From NCBI RefSeq assembly GCF_003846135.1, contig NZ_RHHM01000024.1, positions 1 through 40,752 of the forward strand: a DNA stretch of 40,752 nucleotides, written 5' to 3'. The position numbers were made by a program, and so were the translations under genes. Source of the DNA: Erwinia psidii (lineage in GTDB: Bacteria > Pseudomonadota > Gammaproteobacteria > Enterobacterales > Enterobacteriaceae). The notes beneath the pieces are model-generated. The model was not told the DNA's origin. It saw only the letters and a list, made by a program, of their open reading frames with translations, and did not search any database. Below are positions 1-7,924 of this stretch, one piece after another; position 1 is the stretch's first letter, and each line of letters opens with the position of its first letter.

Positions 1-241
<241 letters not shown>

Positions 242-1003
242 CTTTCTTGAAGTCGATCTCAGACCACCTGGCAAAGCGTAGTTCGCTGGAACGGATGAAG
301 ATAAGCAGGGTGAGTTTAGTTGCCAGCCGGGTGAGAGGTTGTCCTCTGTATGCATCCAGTCGTTCAAGTAGCTCTGAAATGCGATTTAAGGCGAGGGCAG
401 GGCGATGCTGGCGTTTCACCGTCGTTAAAGCGCCAGCCATATCCACGGCAGGGTTATAGCTGATAATGCCTGACTGGGCAGCATAGCGCATGATTGCAGT
501 GATACGCTGCTGAAGGCGGGCTGCAATCTCATATATCTCTTTAGCTTCAGCTGCTTTAACGGGGATAAGTAAATCGGGAGTCCTGAGGTGGTAAGATCAC
601 GTGAGCCGATAAAGGGGAAAACATGAGTCTCGAGACTTTTCAGTATTTTCTCACTATGTGAAGCTGACCATTTTTTGTTGCTCTTATGTTACTGTCTTGC
701 GATACCTTCAAATGTCTGTGCTGTCTCTGGTACAAACTTTTTGATCCTTTTATGTTCGCACGGGTCAGTTCCCTCAGCTATCAGCTTCCTCGCCGCATCG
801 CGTTTTTCCCTTGCTTCTGATAACGAGACTTCAGGATAGACACCCAAAGCGAGAGTTTTCTCTTTGCCCAGAAACCGGTAGCGGAGCCGCCAGTAGCGCG
901 AGCCGTTAGGGTGAACAAGCAAAAACATGTTGCCGCTGTCGGCAAGTTTATAAGGTTTTTCATCCGGTTTAGCTGCACGGATTTTAGCGTCAGTGAGCGC
1001 CAT
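242..1003 (-). pseudogene. int: P4-type tyrosine recombinase (integrase) pseudogene
   Basis: The gene starts at 1003 (MALTDAKIRAAKPDEKPYKL), preceded by AGGAGATACCGCC, and opens with the DUF4102 arm-binding domain of P4-like integrases. It carries three lesions. A TAA stop at 691-689 follows GIARQ, and the same frame resumes at once as HKSNKKWSASHSEKILKSLE, as in intact relatives. A one-base loss near 580-590 shifts the frame; shifted, it reads RTPDLLIPVKAAEAKE and on to NPAVDMAGAL. The gene then stops at the IS right end (241), just after the first catalytic-arginine region (RSSELRFARWSEID). The later His-Arg-Tyr catalytic residues are absent. It cannot make a working integrase. Confidence 0.92.
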
Positions 1004-1164
1004 TGGCGGTATCTCCTGGTAGTAAAAGGGGTATAAATTTTATCGAATCAGACGATACCGTCAGTTGCACCCTCGCAAGGGACTTGATGCGGGTTGAAGT
1101 TGATTGAGTTGGGTGGAGTTAAGGGATTGTAGAAGTGTTGATTTCTGGAGGGTTAGAATGCAAA

Positions 1165-1188
1165 AACGGACCTCCGTGGAGGTCCGTT
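1165..1188 (-). terminator. Rho-independent terminator downstream of tRNA-Phe repeat
   Basis: Perfect 10-bp stem AACGGACCTC / GAGGTCCGTT with a 4-base loop. Read on the minus strand it is followed by a T run (TTTTTG). It lies 13 bases beyond the CCA end of the tRNA-Phe repeat in that gene's direction, where the terminator of a tRNA-Phe gene would be. Confidence 0.75.
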
Positions 1189-1200
1189 GATATGAATTAG

Positions 1201-1249
1201 TGGTGCCCGGACTCGGAATCGAACCAAGGACACGGGGATTTTCAATCCC
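1201..1249 (-). other. ICE attachment site (3' 49 nt of tRNA-Phe)
   Basis: On the minus strand these 49 bases equal, from memory, the 3' end of enterobacterial tRNA-Phe: the anticodon arm with GAA, T arm, acceptor strand and CCA. Identity ends abruptly at 1249, where the D arm should begin, so this is a recombination repeat and not a functional tRNA. SPI-7-like ICEs use the 3' end of tRNA-Phe genes as att and place parA next to it, as here. Integrase (1003, leftward) and parA (1312, rightward) flank the site, the arrangement of a circularised ICE attP or of two elements in tandem. Confidence 0.9.
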
Positions 1250-1279
1250 TTCGCAGGTGTTAATCGGATGTAAAAGGGC

Positions 1280-1310
1280 GTTTGTACGTTACATGAGTGA
1301 ACGTACAAAC
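1280..1310. promoter_or_regulatory. 11-bp perfect inverted repeat at parA start
   Basis: GTTTGTACGTT (1280-1290) and AACGTACAAAC (1300-1310) are exact reverse complements separated by 9 bases, ending one base before the proposed parA ATG. There is no good Shine-Dalgarno sequence in front of that ATG. The repeat could be an operator for ParA/ParB autoregulation, or a hairpin controlling translation of the operon. The function is inferred; the symmetry is directly visible. Confidence 0.6.
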
Positions 1311-1311
1311 T

Positions 1312-2184
1312 ATGAAAATTTTACCCGTTATTTCCCCAAAAGGCGGTGAAGGTAAATCGACTTTCGCTGCTTACCTTGCTGGTTTTCTTGCCGATGCTGG
1401 TGTGAAGACACTTCTTATTGATGCAGACTGGACCCAGCCGACGGCCAGCAGCATTTTTGCTCTTAATAAAGAAGCGCCGTTCGGGCTGTATGAGCTTCTC
1501 ATGCAGACGATCCCCGACCCAATTCAGGCTATTTCTCAGACTTCAATTGATAATCTGGACCTTATTTATTCAAACGATCCGGACGAACTTTTGCCGACAG
1601 CGATGCTACACGCGGCAGACGGTCGTATCCGCTTAAGGAATATTCTTCAGCATCCTACCTTTGCCCGCTACGGGGCAATTATTATCGACTCCAAAGGTGC
1701 CACTGGGGTGATGACTGAGCTTTCCATACTTGCGTCAACCGGCCGCGTCATGGGAGTTGTGAAACCCATACTTCCCGACGTTCGCGAGTTTATTCGCGGT
1801 TCCCTGCATATGTTTTCCCGCCTCAAAACCTACGAAAATTACGGTATACACCTGCCTGACATCTCTATTCTCGTGAACTGTTTCGAAAATACGCTTCTTG
1901 ACCGGGAGGCGATGGACAGTCTCTCAAAAATTATCAGCGAGAAGCTGTATGACAGCAGTGTATTGGGAGAGCGAAATATGTTCAGTCTGCTCGATACCTG
2001 TATCGAGCAACTGGATATCTTCAAACTGGGCCATGTTAAGTCACAGCCGGTTCACCGGCTTGAATATAAAACCCGGCGTAAGGGACCTGCGGCGGCAGAT
2101 ACCATTCACAGCCTTGCCTGCGAGTTGTTTCCGGAGTGGAAAGCGTTCTTTGATGACGTCCTTTCTCGGGAGGTTCGCGTATGA
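1312..2184 (+). CDS. parA: ParA-family partition ATPase
   Basis: Cytoplasmic P-loop ATPase of the ParA/MinD/Soj type, expected to act with ParB to keep the excised or replicating ICE in daughter cells. Residues 9-17 are PKGGEGKST, a deviant Walker A motif with the signature Lys10 and the P-loop Lys15; LLIDADWTQPT follows as the switch region. The length of 290 aa suits an ICE ParA. ATG 1312 is chosen because the protein then begins MKILPVISPKGG; a GTG at 1297 would add five residues. It is the first gene of an operon and overlaps the next gene by ATGA. A perfect inverted repeat sits immediately upstream. In PAPI-1 the homologous Soj is needed for maintenance of the island (recalled). Confidence 0.92.
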   Translation: MKILPVISPKGGEGKSTFAAYLAGFLADAGVKTLLIDADWTQPTASSIFALNKEAPFGLYELLMQTIPDPIQAISQTSIDNLDLIYSNDPDELLPTAMLHAADGRIRLRNILQHPTFARYGAIIIDSKGATGVMTELSILASTGRVMGVVKPILPDVREFIRGSLHMFSRLKTYENYGIHLPDISILVNCFENTLLDREAMDSLSKIISEKLYDSSVLGERNMFSLLDTCIEQLDIFKLGHVKSQPVHRLEYKTRRKGPAAADTIHSLACELFPEWKAFFDDVLSREVRV

Positions 2185-2561
2185 GCCGGAATCTAATTTG
2201 GCGGGCTGTCGCTTATGCAATTAACACACGTAAATTCCAGGAAGAAGTTTTTGTTTTCGTCGACGCGCCGGATCGGGAAACAGCAAAAGAGCGGATTTAC
2301 GAGCGGCTGGCTGAGGAATGGGGAATAAGTAAAGCAAGTCAGTGGGATGATAAGCCGGCACACATCGAATTTCATAATCTCTGTGATGAGAAAGAATTAC
2401 GTGATATGGCCCTGGGAACGTCAGTACCGCCGGGTATGCCGTTGCTTGAATGTGGCTGGGGGGGAGGAAGGGCAATTTATGATACGGAGCCTTTGATTCT
2501 TATCGCGTCACCACGCCTGCGTGAAGTGCTGGAAAATGCACTGCGGGAGGTGCCGGTATGA
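2181..2561 (+). CDS. Conserved ICE hypothetical protein (126 aa)
   Basis: I do not recognise a named domain. The protein is soluble, 126 aa, with a basic start (MSRNLIWRAVAYAINTRKFQ), a central acidic part and a glycine-rich stretch (CGWGGGRAIYDTEPLILIAS). It has no signal peptide or membrane segment. It overlaps parA by ATGA and the next gene by ATGA, so all three are probably translationally coupled. Position between parA and the dnaB-like gene suggests a role in maintenance or replication, but nothing in the sequence proves it. Confidence 0.8.
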   Translation: MSRNLIWRAVAYAINTRKFQEEVFVFVDAPDRETAKERIYERLAEEWGISKASQWDDKPAHIEFHNLCDEKELRDMALGTSVPPGMPLLECGWGGGRAIYDTEPLILIASPRLREVLENALREVPV

Positions 2562-2800
2562 GCAACATGACCATCAATGCCATTCTGGCGCAGCTTCCGG
2601 AGCGGCAGCCTTATGACGATAAACCTGTCGGAACTGAGCCTGCAACCTGTGTCGGATGCGGCTGTACAGACAGTAACGCCTGTGTGAACGAATACCGTGA
2701 AACCTGTTACTGGCTTAAGGTGAATCGCGAAACAGGGATGGGGGTTTGTTCCTGTTGTCCTGAGTTCCTGAGCCACCCTTGCACACCGGATTTCGACTGA
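2558..2800 (+). CDS. Small cysteine-rich, probably zinc-binding protein
   Basis: 80-aa protein with paired cysteines: CVGCGC at about 31-36, then C, C and CSCCPEF near residues 64-70, with a further HPC near the end. This spacing suggests one or two zinc sites. There is no signal peptide. It overlaps the previous gene by ATGA and ends 9 bases before the helicase start, where GGAGGG serves as ribosome binding site. Small zinc-ribbon proteins occur at this place in related islands. The function is unknown; DNA or protein contact is a guess. Confidence 0.8.
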   Translation: MSNMTINAILAQLPERQPYDDKPVGTEPATCVGCGCTDSNACVNEYRETCYWLKVNRETGMGVCSCCPEFLSHPCTPDFD

Positions 2801-2809
2801 GGAGGGACT

Positions 2810-4183
2810 ATGGATAAAAAAACAAATATGCCCCACTCGGCAGAAGCAGAGCAGGCCGTTCTGGGCGGATTAATGCTGGATAACGACCGCTGGGATGACG
2901 TGGTTTTATTGCTGGCACCGGATGATTTCTTTGTGGGCTGGCACCGCGCCATTTACCGGGCAATGGCCGAGCTGGTTGGTGAAAGCCAGCCGCTGGATCT
3001 GATTACGCTCTCTGACCGGATGGAGAATGCAGGTTTGCTGGAGCGGGTTGGCGGCTTTGCTTATCTGGCTGAGTTGAGTAAGAACACGCCATCGGCCGCC
3101 AATATTCTGGCATATGCAGGGGTGGTGGCGGAAAAAAGCCGGCTACGCAAGCTGCAGAGCGTCGGCAATATGCTGGTTGCTGACGTACAGGCGTTGAATG
3201 CGCGTTCATCTGACGTTCTGGAGGTAGCTGAGAACCAGCTGTTCTGCATTGCTGAGCGGGGCATGCTGCAGGCAGGTACTGAAACTACCATAAACGATGC
3301 CATGGACACGCTGGTCAGCCGGCTTGAAGCCATGATGGCGCTGGACGGTCTGACCGGTACGCCAACCGGTTTCAGCCAGCTGGACGAGATGACCTGCGGC
3401 CTGCAGCCGGGCGATCTGGTTTTGCTGGCCGCACGGCCATCGATGGGGAAAACCGCTCTGGCGCTGGCTACATGTGCCGCCGCTGTTCGGGGAAAACCGG
3501 ATGATTACGTTTTTGTCTACAGCATGGAAATGCCGGAAGAACAGCTCTCCATGCGTCTGATGTCTATGGAGGGGCGGGTTGAGCTCAGCAGGCTTCGTAG
3601 TGCATCACTGGGCGATGAAGAATGGGCCCGCCTTTCACAGGCCATGAAGGAGATTATTCAGTGGAATAATCGTCTGATTATAGATGACACAAGCTATCAG
3701 ACACCGGCAACCTTACGCGCCCGTACCCGCCGCTATGTCCGCAAGTACGGCAATCCTGCCCTAATAATGGTCGACTACCTGCAACTGATCCGCTCTCCTG
3801 AGCAGGAAAACCGGACTCAGGAGATCGCTGAGATATCGCGCTCTCTTAAGGCGATGGGCAAGGAGTTCGGGTGTCCCGTGCTGGCGCTTTCTCAGCTCAA
3901 TCGTCAGGTGGAGCAGCGGGCGGATAAACGTCCCAATAACGGCGATCTGCGTGATTCGGGGGCGCTCGAACAGGATGCCGACCTCATTATGTTTATCTAC
4001 CGGGATGAGGTGTATAACCCGGGCACCATGACGCCGGGTGTGGCAGAAATCATTATCGGTAAGCAGCGGCAGGGACCAACCGGAACGGTGAAAGTGCAGT
4101 TTGATGGCCGCTATACGCTTTTTTCCGAGTATCAGGAAGGGGGATATGACCTCGGGTACCACAGGACAGGAGGTCGGGTATGA
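2810..4183 (+). CDS. dnaB: Replicative DNA helicase, DnaB family
   Basis: Hexameric 5'-3' replicative helicase paralogue carried by the ICE. The N-terminal DnaB domain (MPHSAEAEQAVLGGLMLDND) spans roughly residues 5-110. The RecA-like ATPase domain has Walker A ARPSMGKTAL near 207-216, Walker B LIMVDYLQLI near 316-325, and KQRQGPTGTVKVQF near the C-terminus. At 457 aa it is close to E. coli DnaB (471 aa), so it looks complete. It lies between the zinc-protein gene and parB, overlapping parB by ATGA. It probably loads at the element's origin or recruits host replication factors during ICE replication. Confidence 0.95.
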   Translation: MDKKTNMPHSAEAEQAVLGGLMLDNDRWDDVVLLLAPDDFFVGWHRAIYRAMAELVGESQPLDLITLSDRMENAGLLERVGGFAYLAELSKNTPSAANILAYAGVVAEKSRLRKLQSVGNMLVADVQALNARSSDVLEVAENQLFCIAERGMLQAGTETTINDAMDTLVSRLEAMMALDGLTGTPTGFSQLDEMTCGLQPGDLVLLAARPSMGKTALALATCAAAVRGKPDDYVFVYSMEMPEEQLSMRLMSMEGRVELSRLRSASLGDEEWARLSQAMKEIIQWNNRLIIDDTSYQTPATLRARTRRYVRKYGNPALIMVDYLQLIRSPEQENRTQEIAEISRSLKAMGKEFGCPVLALSQLNRQVEQRADKRPNNGDLRDSGALEQDADLIMFIYRDEVYNPGTMTPGVAEIIIGKQRQGPTGTVKVQFDGRYTLFSEYQEGGYDLGYHRTGGRV

Positions 4184-5847
4184 GCCGTAACCGCACGAAT
4201 ATTGGGGCATCCATGCTCCAGCCGGGCCGCAGGACCTCGGGTAGCGTTGAGAGCACAATGGTGGTTGAAATGCCAATGGTTCTGACGATTGAGCAACTGG
4301 CGCCAAACCCGGATAACCCCCGAACATCGCGTAATCCACGCTATGACGAGATAAAGGCGTCAATTAAGGCCCGCGGGCTGGATACGGTGCCGAAAGTCAC
4401 CCGCGATCCGGATGGCGATCCGAATAAATACATTTTCAGTGATGGTGGTAACACCCGTTATCAGATACTGACGGAACTGTGGCATGAAACGGGGGAAGAG
4501 CGGTTTTTCCGCATCCATGTGCTCGTGAAACCCTGGCCCGGGCGGCTCCAGTGTGTGATTGGTCATCTCGCGGAGAATGAGGTTCGTGGCGATCTGTCCT
4601 TTATTGAAAAGGCCCGGGGGGTCCATAAGGCTCGGATTATCTATGAAGAACAGCTGGATAAACCGGTTTCGATGCGGGAGTTGTCAAAGTTACTGACTGA
4701 GCAGGGATTACCGATTGATGCCTCAAGTATCAGTCGTATGGAAAGCACCCTTACCCATCTTTACCCCTGGATACCGGATTTGCTGGAGTCCGGGCTGGGG
4801 CGGCACCAGATTACCTCTCTTCTGGCGATACGACAGGATGCGGAGAAAGTCTGGGATCAGTTTTGCCTTCTGTCTGAACGAAGCGATAAATGCTTCACCG
4901 ATGTATTTGGTGAATGTTGCCGTAAGTTCAACTCCCCTGATTTGTGGTCGCCGGAAATGTTCCGCGATGAATTTATTGGTGATCTGCTGCTGGCGCTGCC
5001 GCATCCGGAACTGAATTATGACCGCTGGATGATGGAACTGGATCCTGGCGAGCGTAACCGGCGCTATCACTTTGGCGAACCTGAAGAGGCTACCCGTCCT
5101 CAGGAGGCGGTACCACCGTTGTCCACTGACAGCATTCAGGAAACTTCACCCGGGCTTGATTTTGTTCCGCCGACAGCATCGTCTGAGCTGCCGCCTGCCA
5201 CGCCAGCGGTTCCGCAGCAGGATGCAGATTCACGGGTATCGCCCGAGAGCAATAAGGAAGCGCCTGCACTGTTGCCTCGTACAGAGATACAGCCCGATAT
5301 GTATGGCGGTTCCCCTGTTATTTCGGGTGACGACATGGGCCCGGGGCTTTCTCCGGACCATGATGAAACCGACAGCGATGAGACGCTGATCTCCATGCTG
5401 GCGCCGGAGCTTGAGGATGAGGAGGAGACCCTGCATCCGGCCTGTCACATTGCCGGAGATGCGATCTGGTCTGTTCCGGCTTATCAGGACGATATCGAAC
5501 ATCTGCAGAATATGGCTTTCATCATGGCGTGGGAGTTGGGTGAAAAACTGGGATGTGAAGATGAAATTCTGCCAGATCGCGCCAGCAGTCTGTCGCCTGG
5601 CTATTGTGCCGCAGGTGATAACTGCAGTGCGCCGGCCGCCTTCCTTTTGTCCCTTGCCGGGTGTTGCCCGGCGCAGTGTCCGGCAACCGGGATGGATGTT
5701 GTGCTGATCGGCGGTTCTGCACAGCAGTATGTGCCGGTTCTTGATGATGAAAATGCCATAAAACTGCTGAGGCTGATGCGTGTCATGCGCCGCCTGCGGG
5801 AACTGCAACGTGGCGTAACGGTGGTGGAGGAGGAGCATGATGAATAA
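4180..5847 (+). CDS. parB: ParB-family partition protein
   Basis: Centromere-binding partner of ParA. The N-terminal ParB/Srx domain (about residues 30-150) contains LAPNPDNPRTSRNPRYDEI and FSDGGNTRYQIL, the latter equivalent to the GGxRR-type nucleotide-binding box. A helix-turn-helix region follows (SMRELSKLLTEQGLPIDASSISR, about 165-187). Residues 305-410 are a proline/serine/acid-rich linker (PPLSTDS, PATPAVPQQD), and a C-terminal domain rich in Cys and Leu ends the 555-aa protein. It is much longer than chromosomal ParB (about 300-330 aa), as is usual in SPI-7-like ICEs. It is coupled to dnaB (ATGA) and overlaps the next gene by 11 bases. Confidence 0.92.
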   Translation: MSRNRTNIGASMLQPGRRTSGSVESTMVVEMPMVLTIEQLAPNPDNPRTSRNPRYDEIKASIKARGLDTVPKVTRDPDGDPNKYIFSDGGNTRYQILTELWHETGEERFFRIHVLVKPWPGRLQCVIGHLAENEVRGDLSFIEKARGVHKARIIYEEQLDKPVSMRELSKLLTEQGLPIDASSISRMESTLTHLYPWIPDLLESGLGRHQITSLLAIRQDAEKVWDQFCLLSERSDKCFTDVFGECCRKFNSPDLWSPEMFRDEFIGDLLLALPHPELNYDRWMMELDPGERNRRYHFGEPEEATRPQEAVPPLSTDSIQETSPGLDFVPPTASSELPPATPAVPQQDADSRVSPESNKEAPALLPRTEIQPDMYGGSPVISGDDMGPGLSPDHDETDSDETLISMLAPELEDEEETLHPACHIAGDAIWSVPAYQDDIEHLQNMAFIMAWELGEKLGCEDEILPDRASSLSPGYCAAGDNCSAPAAFLLSLAGCCPAQCPATGMDVVLIGGSAQQYVPVLDDENAIKLLRLMRVMRRLRELQRGVTVVEEEHDE

Positions 5848-6562
5848 TGACAAACGCCAGGAGCGGTTGGTCAGTCTGGTCAGGAAACTACTGGAACTGA
5901 GTCGAAGCAACAGCAATGCCCATGAAGCCGGACTGGCGCTTTCAAGGGCGCAGCGCCTGATGGAAAAATATGGTATCAGCGAGCTGGACGCCACTCTTTC
6001 GTCAGTTCGTGAAGTTGCCTCTCATAGTGCACCATCAGAGGCCGAAAAGGTGCCTGAGTGGATGACCCGTCTGGCATGGGCAGTTGGCCATGCCTTTGGC
6101 TGTCGCCCTTACTTCTCATGGCGAAATACATCATCGGGCGACTGTCGACGGACCGTGACATTTTACGGTTTCAGTGAACGGCCTGCCGTGGCGGCTTATG
6201 CCTTTGACGTGTTGACCCGGCAGTTGAAAGATGCCACTGCGGTATACCTGAAAACCCAGAGTAAGAAGCTGAAGCTGACGACCCGCCGAAACCGGGCAGA
6301 GCTTTTTCGTTCCGGGTGGGTTGACGGCATGCGTCGCGTCATCACGGTTTTCCGGGTTACAGAACAGGAAATGCAACTGATGACTCAATGGATGGATAAC
6401 CAGAATATGAAGACGGCGACCATCCGGGAATTGAAAAGTTGCCGCGGAGGCGATCTTGCCCGCCACCGGGGTTATGAGGCGGGTAAGAGCGCCAGGTTGC
6501 ATCATGGTGTTGAAGGTGAAAATACGGCCGCTATTGGTTACCGGGAGGAGCATACATCATGA
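5837..6562 (+). CDS. DUF2786 domain protein
   Basis: 241-aa soluble protein. Residues 1-50 (RLVSLVRKLLELSRSNSNAH, then EAGLALSRAQRLMEKYGIS) match the DUF2786 signature; a second domain with FYGFSERPAVAAYAFDVLTRQL follows, typical of the same family. The molecular function of DUF2786 is not established. It is common in phages and ICEs next to replication and partition genes. There are two adjacent ATGs (5837 and 5840). It overlaps the end of parB and is coupled to the next gene by ATGA. Confidence 0.88.
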   Translation: MMNNDKRQERLVSLVRKLLELSRSNSNAHEAGLALSRAQRLMEKYGISELDATLSSVREVASHSAPSEAEKVPEWMTRLAWAVGHAFGCRPYFSWRNTSSGDCRRTVTFYGFSERPAVAAYAFDVLTRQLKDATAVYLKTQSKKLKLTTRRNRAELFRSGWVDGMRRVITVFRVTEQEMQLMTQWMDNQNMKTATIRELKSCRGGDLARHRGYEAGKSARLHHGVEGENTAAIGYREEHTS

Positions 6563-6984
6563 CGAAACATCAACGGATGTTGCTGTCGGGTGCCTCCCAT
6601 TGTCTGTGGTGCGGTGTGGTACTGGGGCTGCTGGCCGCAGATATGTATCCCAGTGTCGTTCCGGCATTTTCTGCCCCCGTTTTACGGGGACTGGCTGTTG
6701 CCAGCCTCTTTTCTGTGCTGCTGTGGATGACTGTGAGTTTCCTGGGGGGAATTTCGTGGACGTATATCTGGGGGGCGATGCTCCTGCCTCCGCTGGCTAC
6801 ATTACTCCTTTGTCATGTGGGTTGGCTGGGTTACAGCTTTATTTTCTGGAAATGGGACTACGATTTTTCTCTCTTCATCCGGGAGGCGGTTTTTCCAGTT
6901 GTTTTCCTTGTGTGGGGGGCATGTAGCTTCTTAATTGTCCCGCTTATCTTTCTGTTTATCTTGTCTCCCGGAGGTGTTGAGTGA
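6559..6984 (+). CDS. Small integral membrane protein
   Basis: 141 aa, with about four hydrophobic segments: CLWCGVVLGLLAADM (15-30), LAVASLFSVLLWMTVSFLG (45-63), WGAMLLPPLATLLLCHVGWLG (72-92) and VFPVVFLVWGACSFLIVPLI (111-130). There is no recognisable enzyme motif. It is coupled on both sides (ATGA upstream, GTGA downstream), so it belongs to the partition/replication operon even though a membrane protein is unexpected there. The function is unknown. Confidence 0.78.
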   Translation: MTKHQRMLLSGASHCLWCGVVLGLLAADMYPSVVPAFSAPVLRGLAVASLFSVLLWMTVSFLGGISWTYIWGAMLLPPLATLLLCHVGWLGYSFIFWKWDYDFSLFIREAVFPVVFLVWGACSFLIVPLIFLFILSPGGVE

Positions 6985-7589
6985 CTAATTCCGGTGGTTT
7001 ATCTCAGGCTGCAAACGGGCTGCTGATGCAGCTGGTGATGGATCTAAAAAGTGGCTATCTCCGCCGCTGTGAGTCGCTGGGGATTAAGCGCGAAGAGATG
7101 CAGATGCTGCAGGGGCTCTCCCTTGAGGAGCTGCATTATCTCGCAAACAGCGAAGTTTCTGTGGTCAGCGTCAGCATCGATCACAGCAATCTGGTCAGCA
7201 TGCTGCAGCGGGCCAGAATGGAGCAAAAGCGCATGCAACGCATCGACCGGGCACTGGCGCTGGGCAGTTCGATAGAGCTGATGCAGACGTTTTTCGGGCT
7301 TTCCAGTACGGATGTGGCGGCCCGTCGCAGGATCGCCGGTATCGAAGCCCGTTCCGGACGTGGCAATACGCTCGGGGATGAAGATAATGCGGATATCTGG
7401 CGGCTGTGGCAGAAATCAGGCGTTGAAGAGGTGGAAAGCCCGGACGGGCTTGATGTCATGATGCTGGCCGCAGAGCAACTGAATATCCCCCTGACCTCAG
7501 TCTGGCATGCGGTGAAAGGATGGCACAGAACCACACCCCGCCAGTCTGTGGGTCAGTCCCCGAAAACTTCTGCGAGGAAGCGTGCATGA
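6981..7589 (+). CDS. DUF2857 protein, FlhD/FlhC-like putative regulator
   Basis: 202-aa protein of the DUF2857 type found in SPI-7-like ICEs. The start is GTG 6981, with GGAGG upstream and a GTGA overlap. Residues 20-65 (LKSGYLRRCESLGIKREEMQ, then LQGLSLEELHYLAN) follow the pattern of FlhD (RLGINEEMA...LTLPQMVKLAE, from memory). Residues 87-115 (RALALGSSIELMQTFFGLSS) resemble the FlhC N-terminus. FlhDC-like pairs (SetCD, AcaCD) activate transfer of SXT and IncC elements, so a transfer activator combining both parts is plausible. The family call is fairly sure; the FlhDC relationship is my reading by eye. Confidence 0.8.
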   Translation: MTNSGGLSQAANGLLMQLVMDLKSGYLRRCESLGIKREEMQMLQGLSLEELHYLANSEVSVVSVSIDHSNLVSMLQRARMEQKRMQRIDRALALGSSIELMQTFFGLSSTDVAARRRIAGIEARSGRGNTLGDEDNADIWRLWQKSGVEEVESPDGLDVMMLAAEQLNIPLTSVWHAVKGWHRTTPRQSVGQSPKTSARKRA

Positions 7590-7834
7590 GGATGAAAAAC
7601 GTGGGCCCCGGTCTGTGGGCTTCCCCCGGCGTACCATCGCAATGTTGCCGTAAAGCCCTACGGCTGGTCAGTGAGTTTCATCATGGCGATCGTCATTATA
7701 CCCGGCTTGAGGACCGGGGCTGTGGATACGTCAAGATCAATATTGGTCCGTTCTGGCGTCTGCTCAGTCGTAACGGGGGCAGAACCTGGTTACTGCTGAG
7801 TCACGGGCGGTATAACTCAGCGATCCGCAAATAG
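7586..7834 (+). CDS. ParE-like toxin family protein
   Basis: 82-aa basic protein with the pattern GLWASPGVPSQCCRKALRLV, RLEDRGCGYVKINIG and WRLLSRNGGRTWLLLSH, which I recognise as the small ParE-like toxin family seen in enterobacterial phages and islands. It resembles RelE/ParE in size and in the closing run of beta strands. No antitoxin gene is adjacent: upstream is the DUF2857 gene, overlapped by four bases, and downstream is the replication gene. It may be a domesticated member with another role. ATG 7586 is chosen because it couples to the upstream stop. Confidence 0.7.
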   Translation: MRMKNVGPGLWASPGVPSQCCRKALRLVSEFHHGDRHYTRLEDRGCGYVKINIGPFWRLLSRNGGRTWLLLSHGRYNSAIRK

Positions 7835-7843
7835 TGTGTTTAT

Positions 7844-7867
7844 CCTGCATCTGTACGCGGATGCAGG
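7844..7867 (+). other. 8-bp stem-loop upstream of replication gene
   Basis: CCTGCATC (7844-7851) pairs with GATGCAGG (7860-7867) across an 8-base loop. No T run follows, so it is not a classic terminator. It could act as a processing or attenuation structure between the ParE-like gene and the replication gene 57 bases further on. Confidence 0.4.
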
Positions 7868-7924
7868 CATAAGCTTACTGACAGAACAGAATGGCCTGAT
7901 GGGAGCCATCATAAGGAAGAGGAT

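Noticed and set aside
1201..1249. Functional tRNA-Phe gene
   Set aside because: Only the 3' 49 bases are present; the D arm and the 5' acceptor strand are missing.
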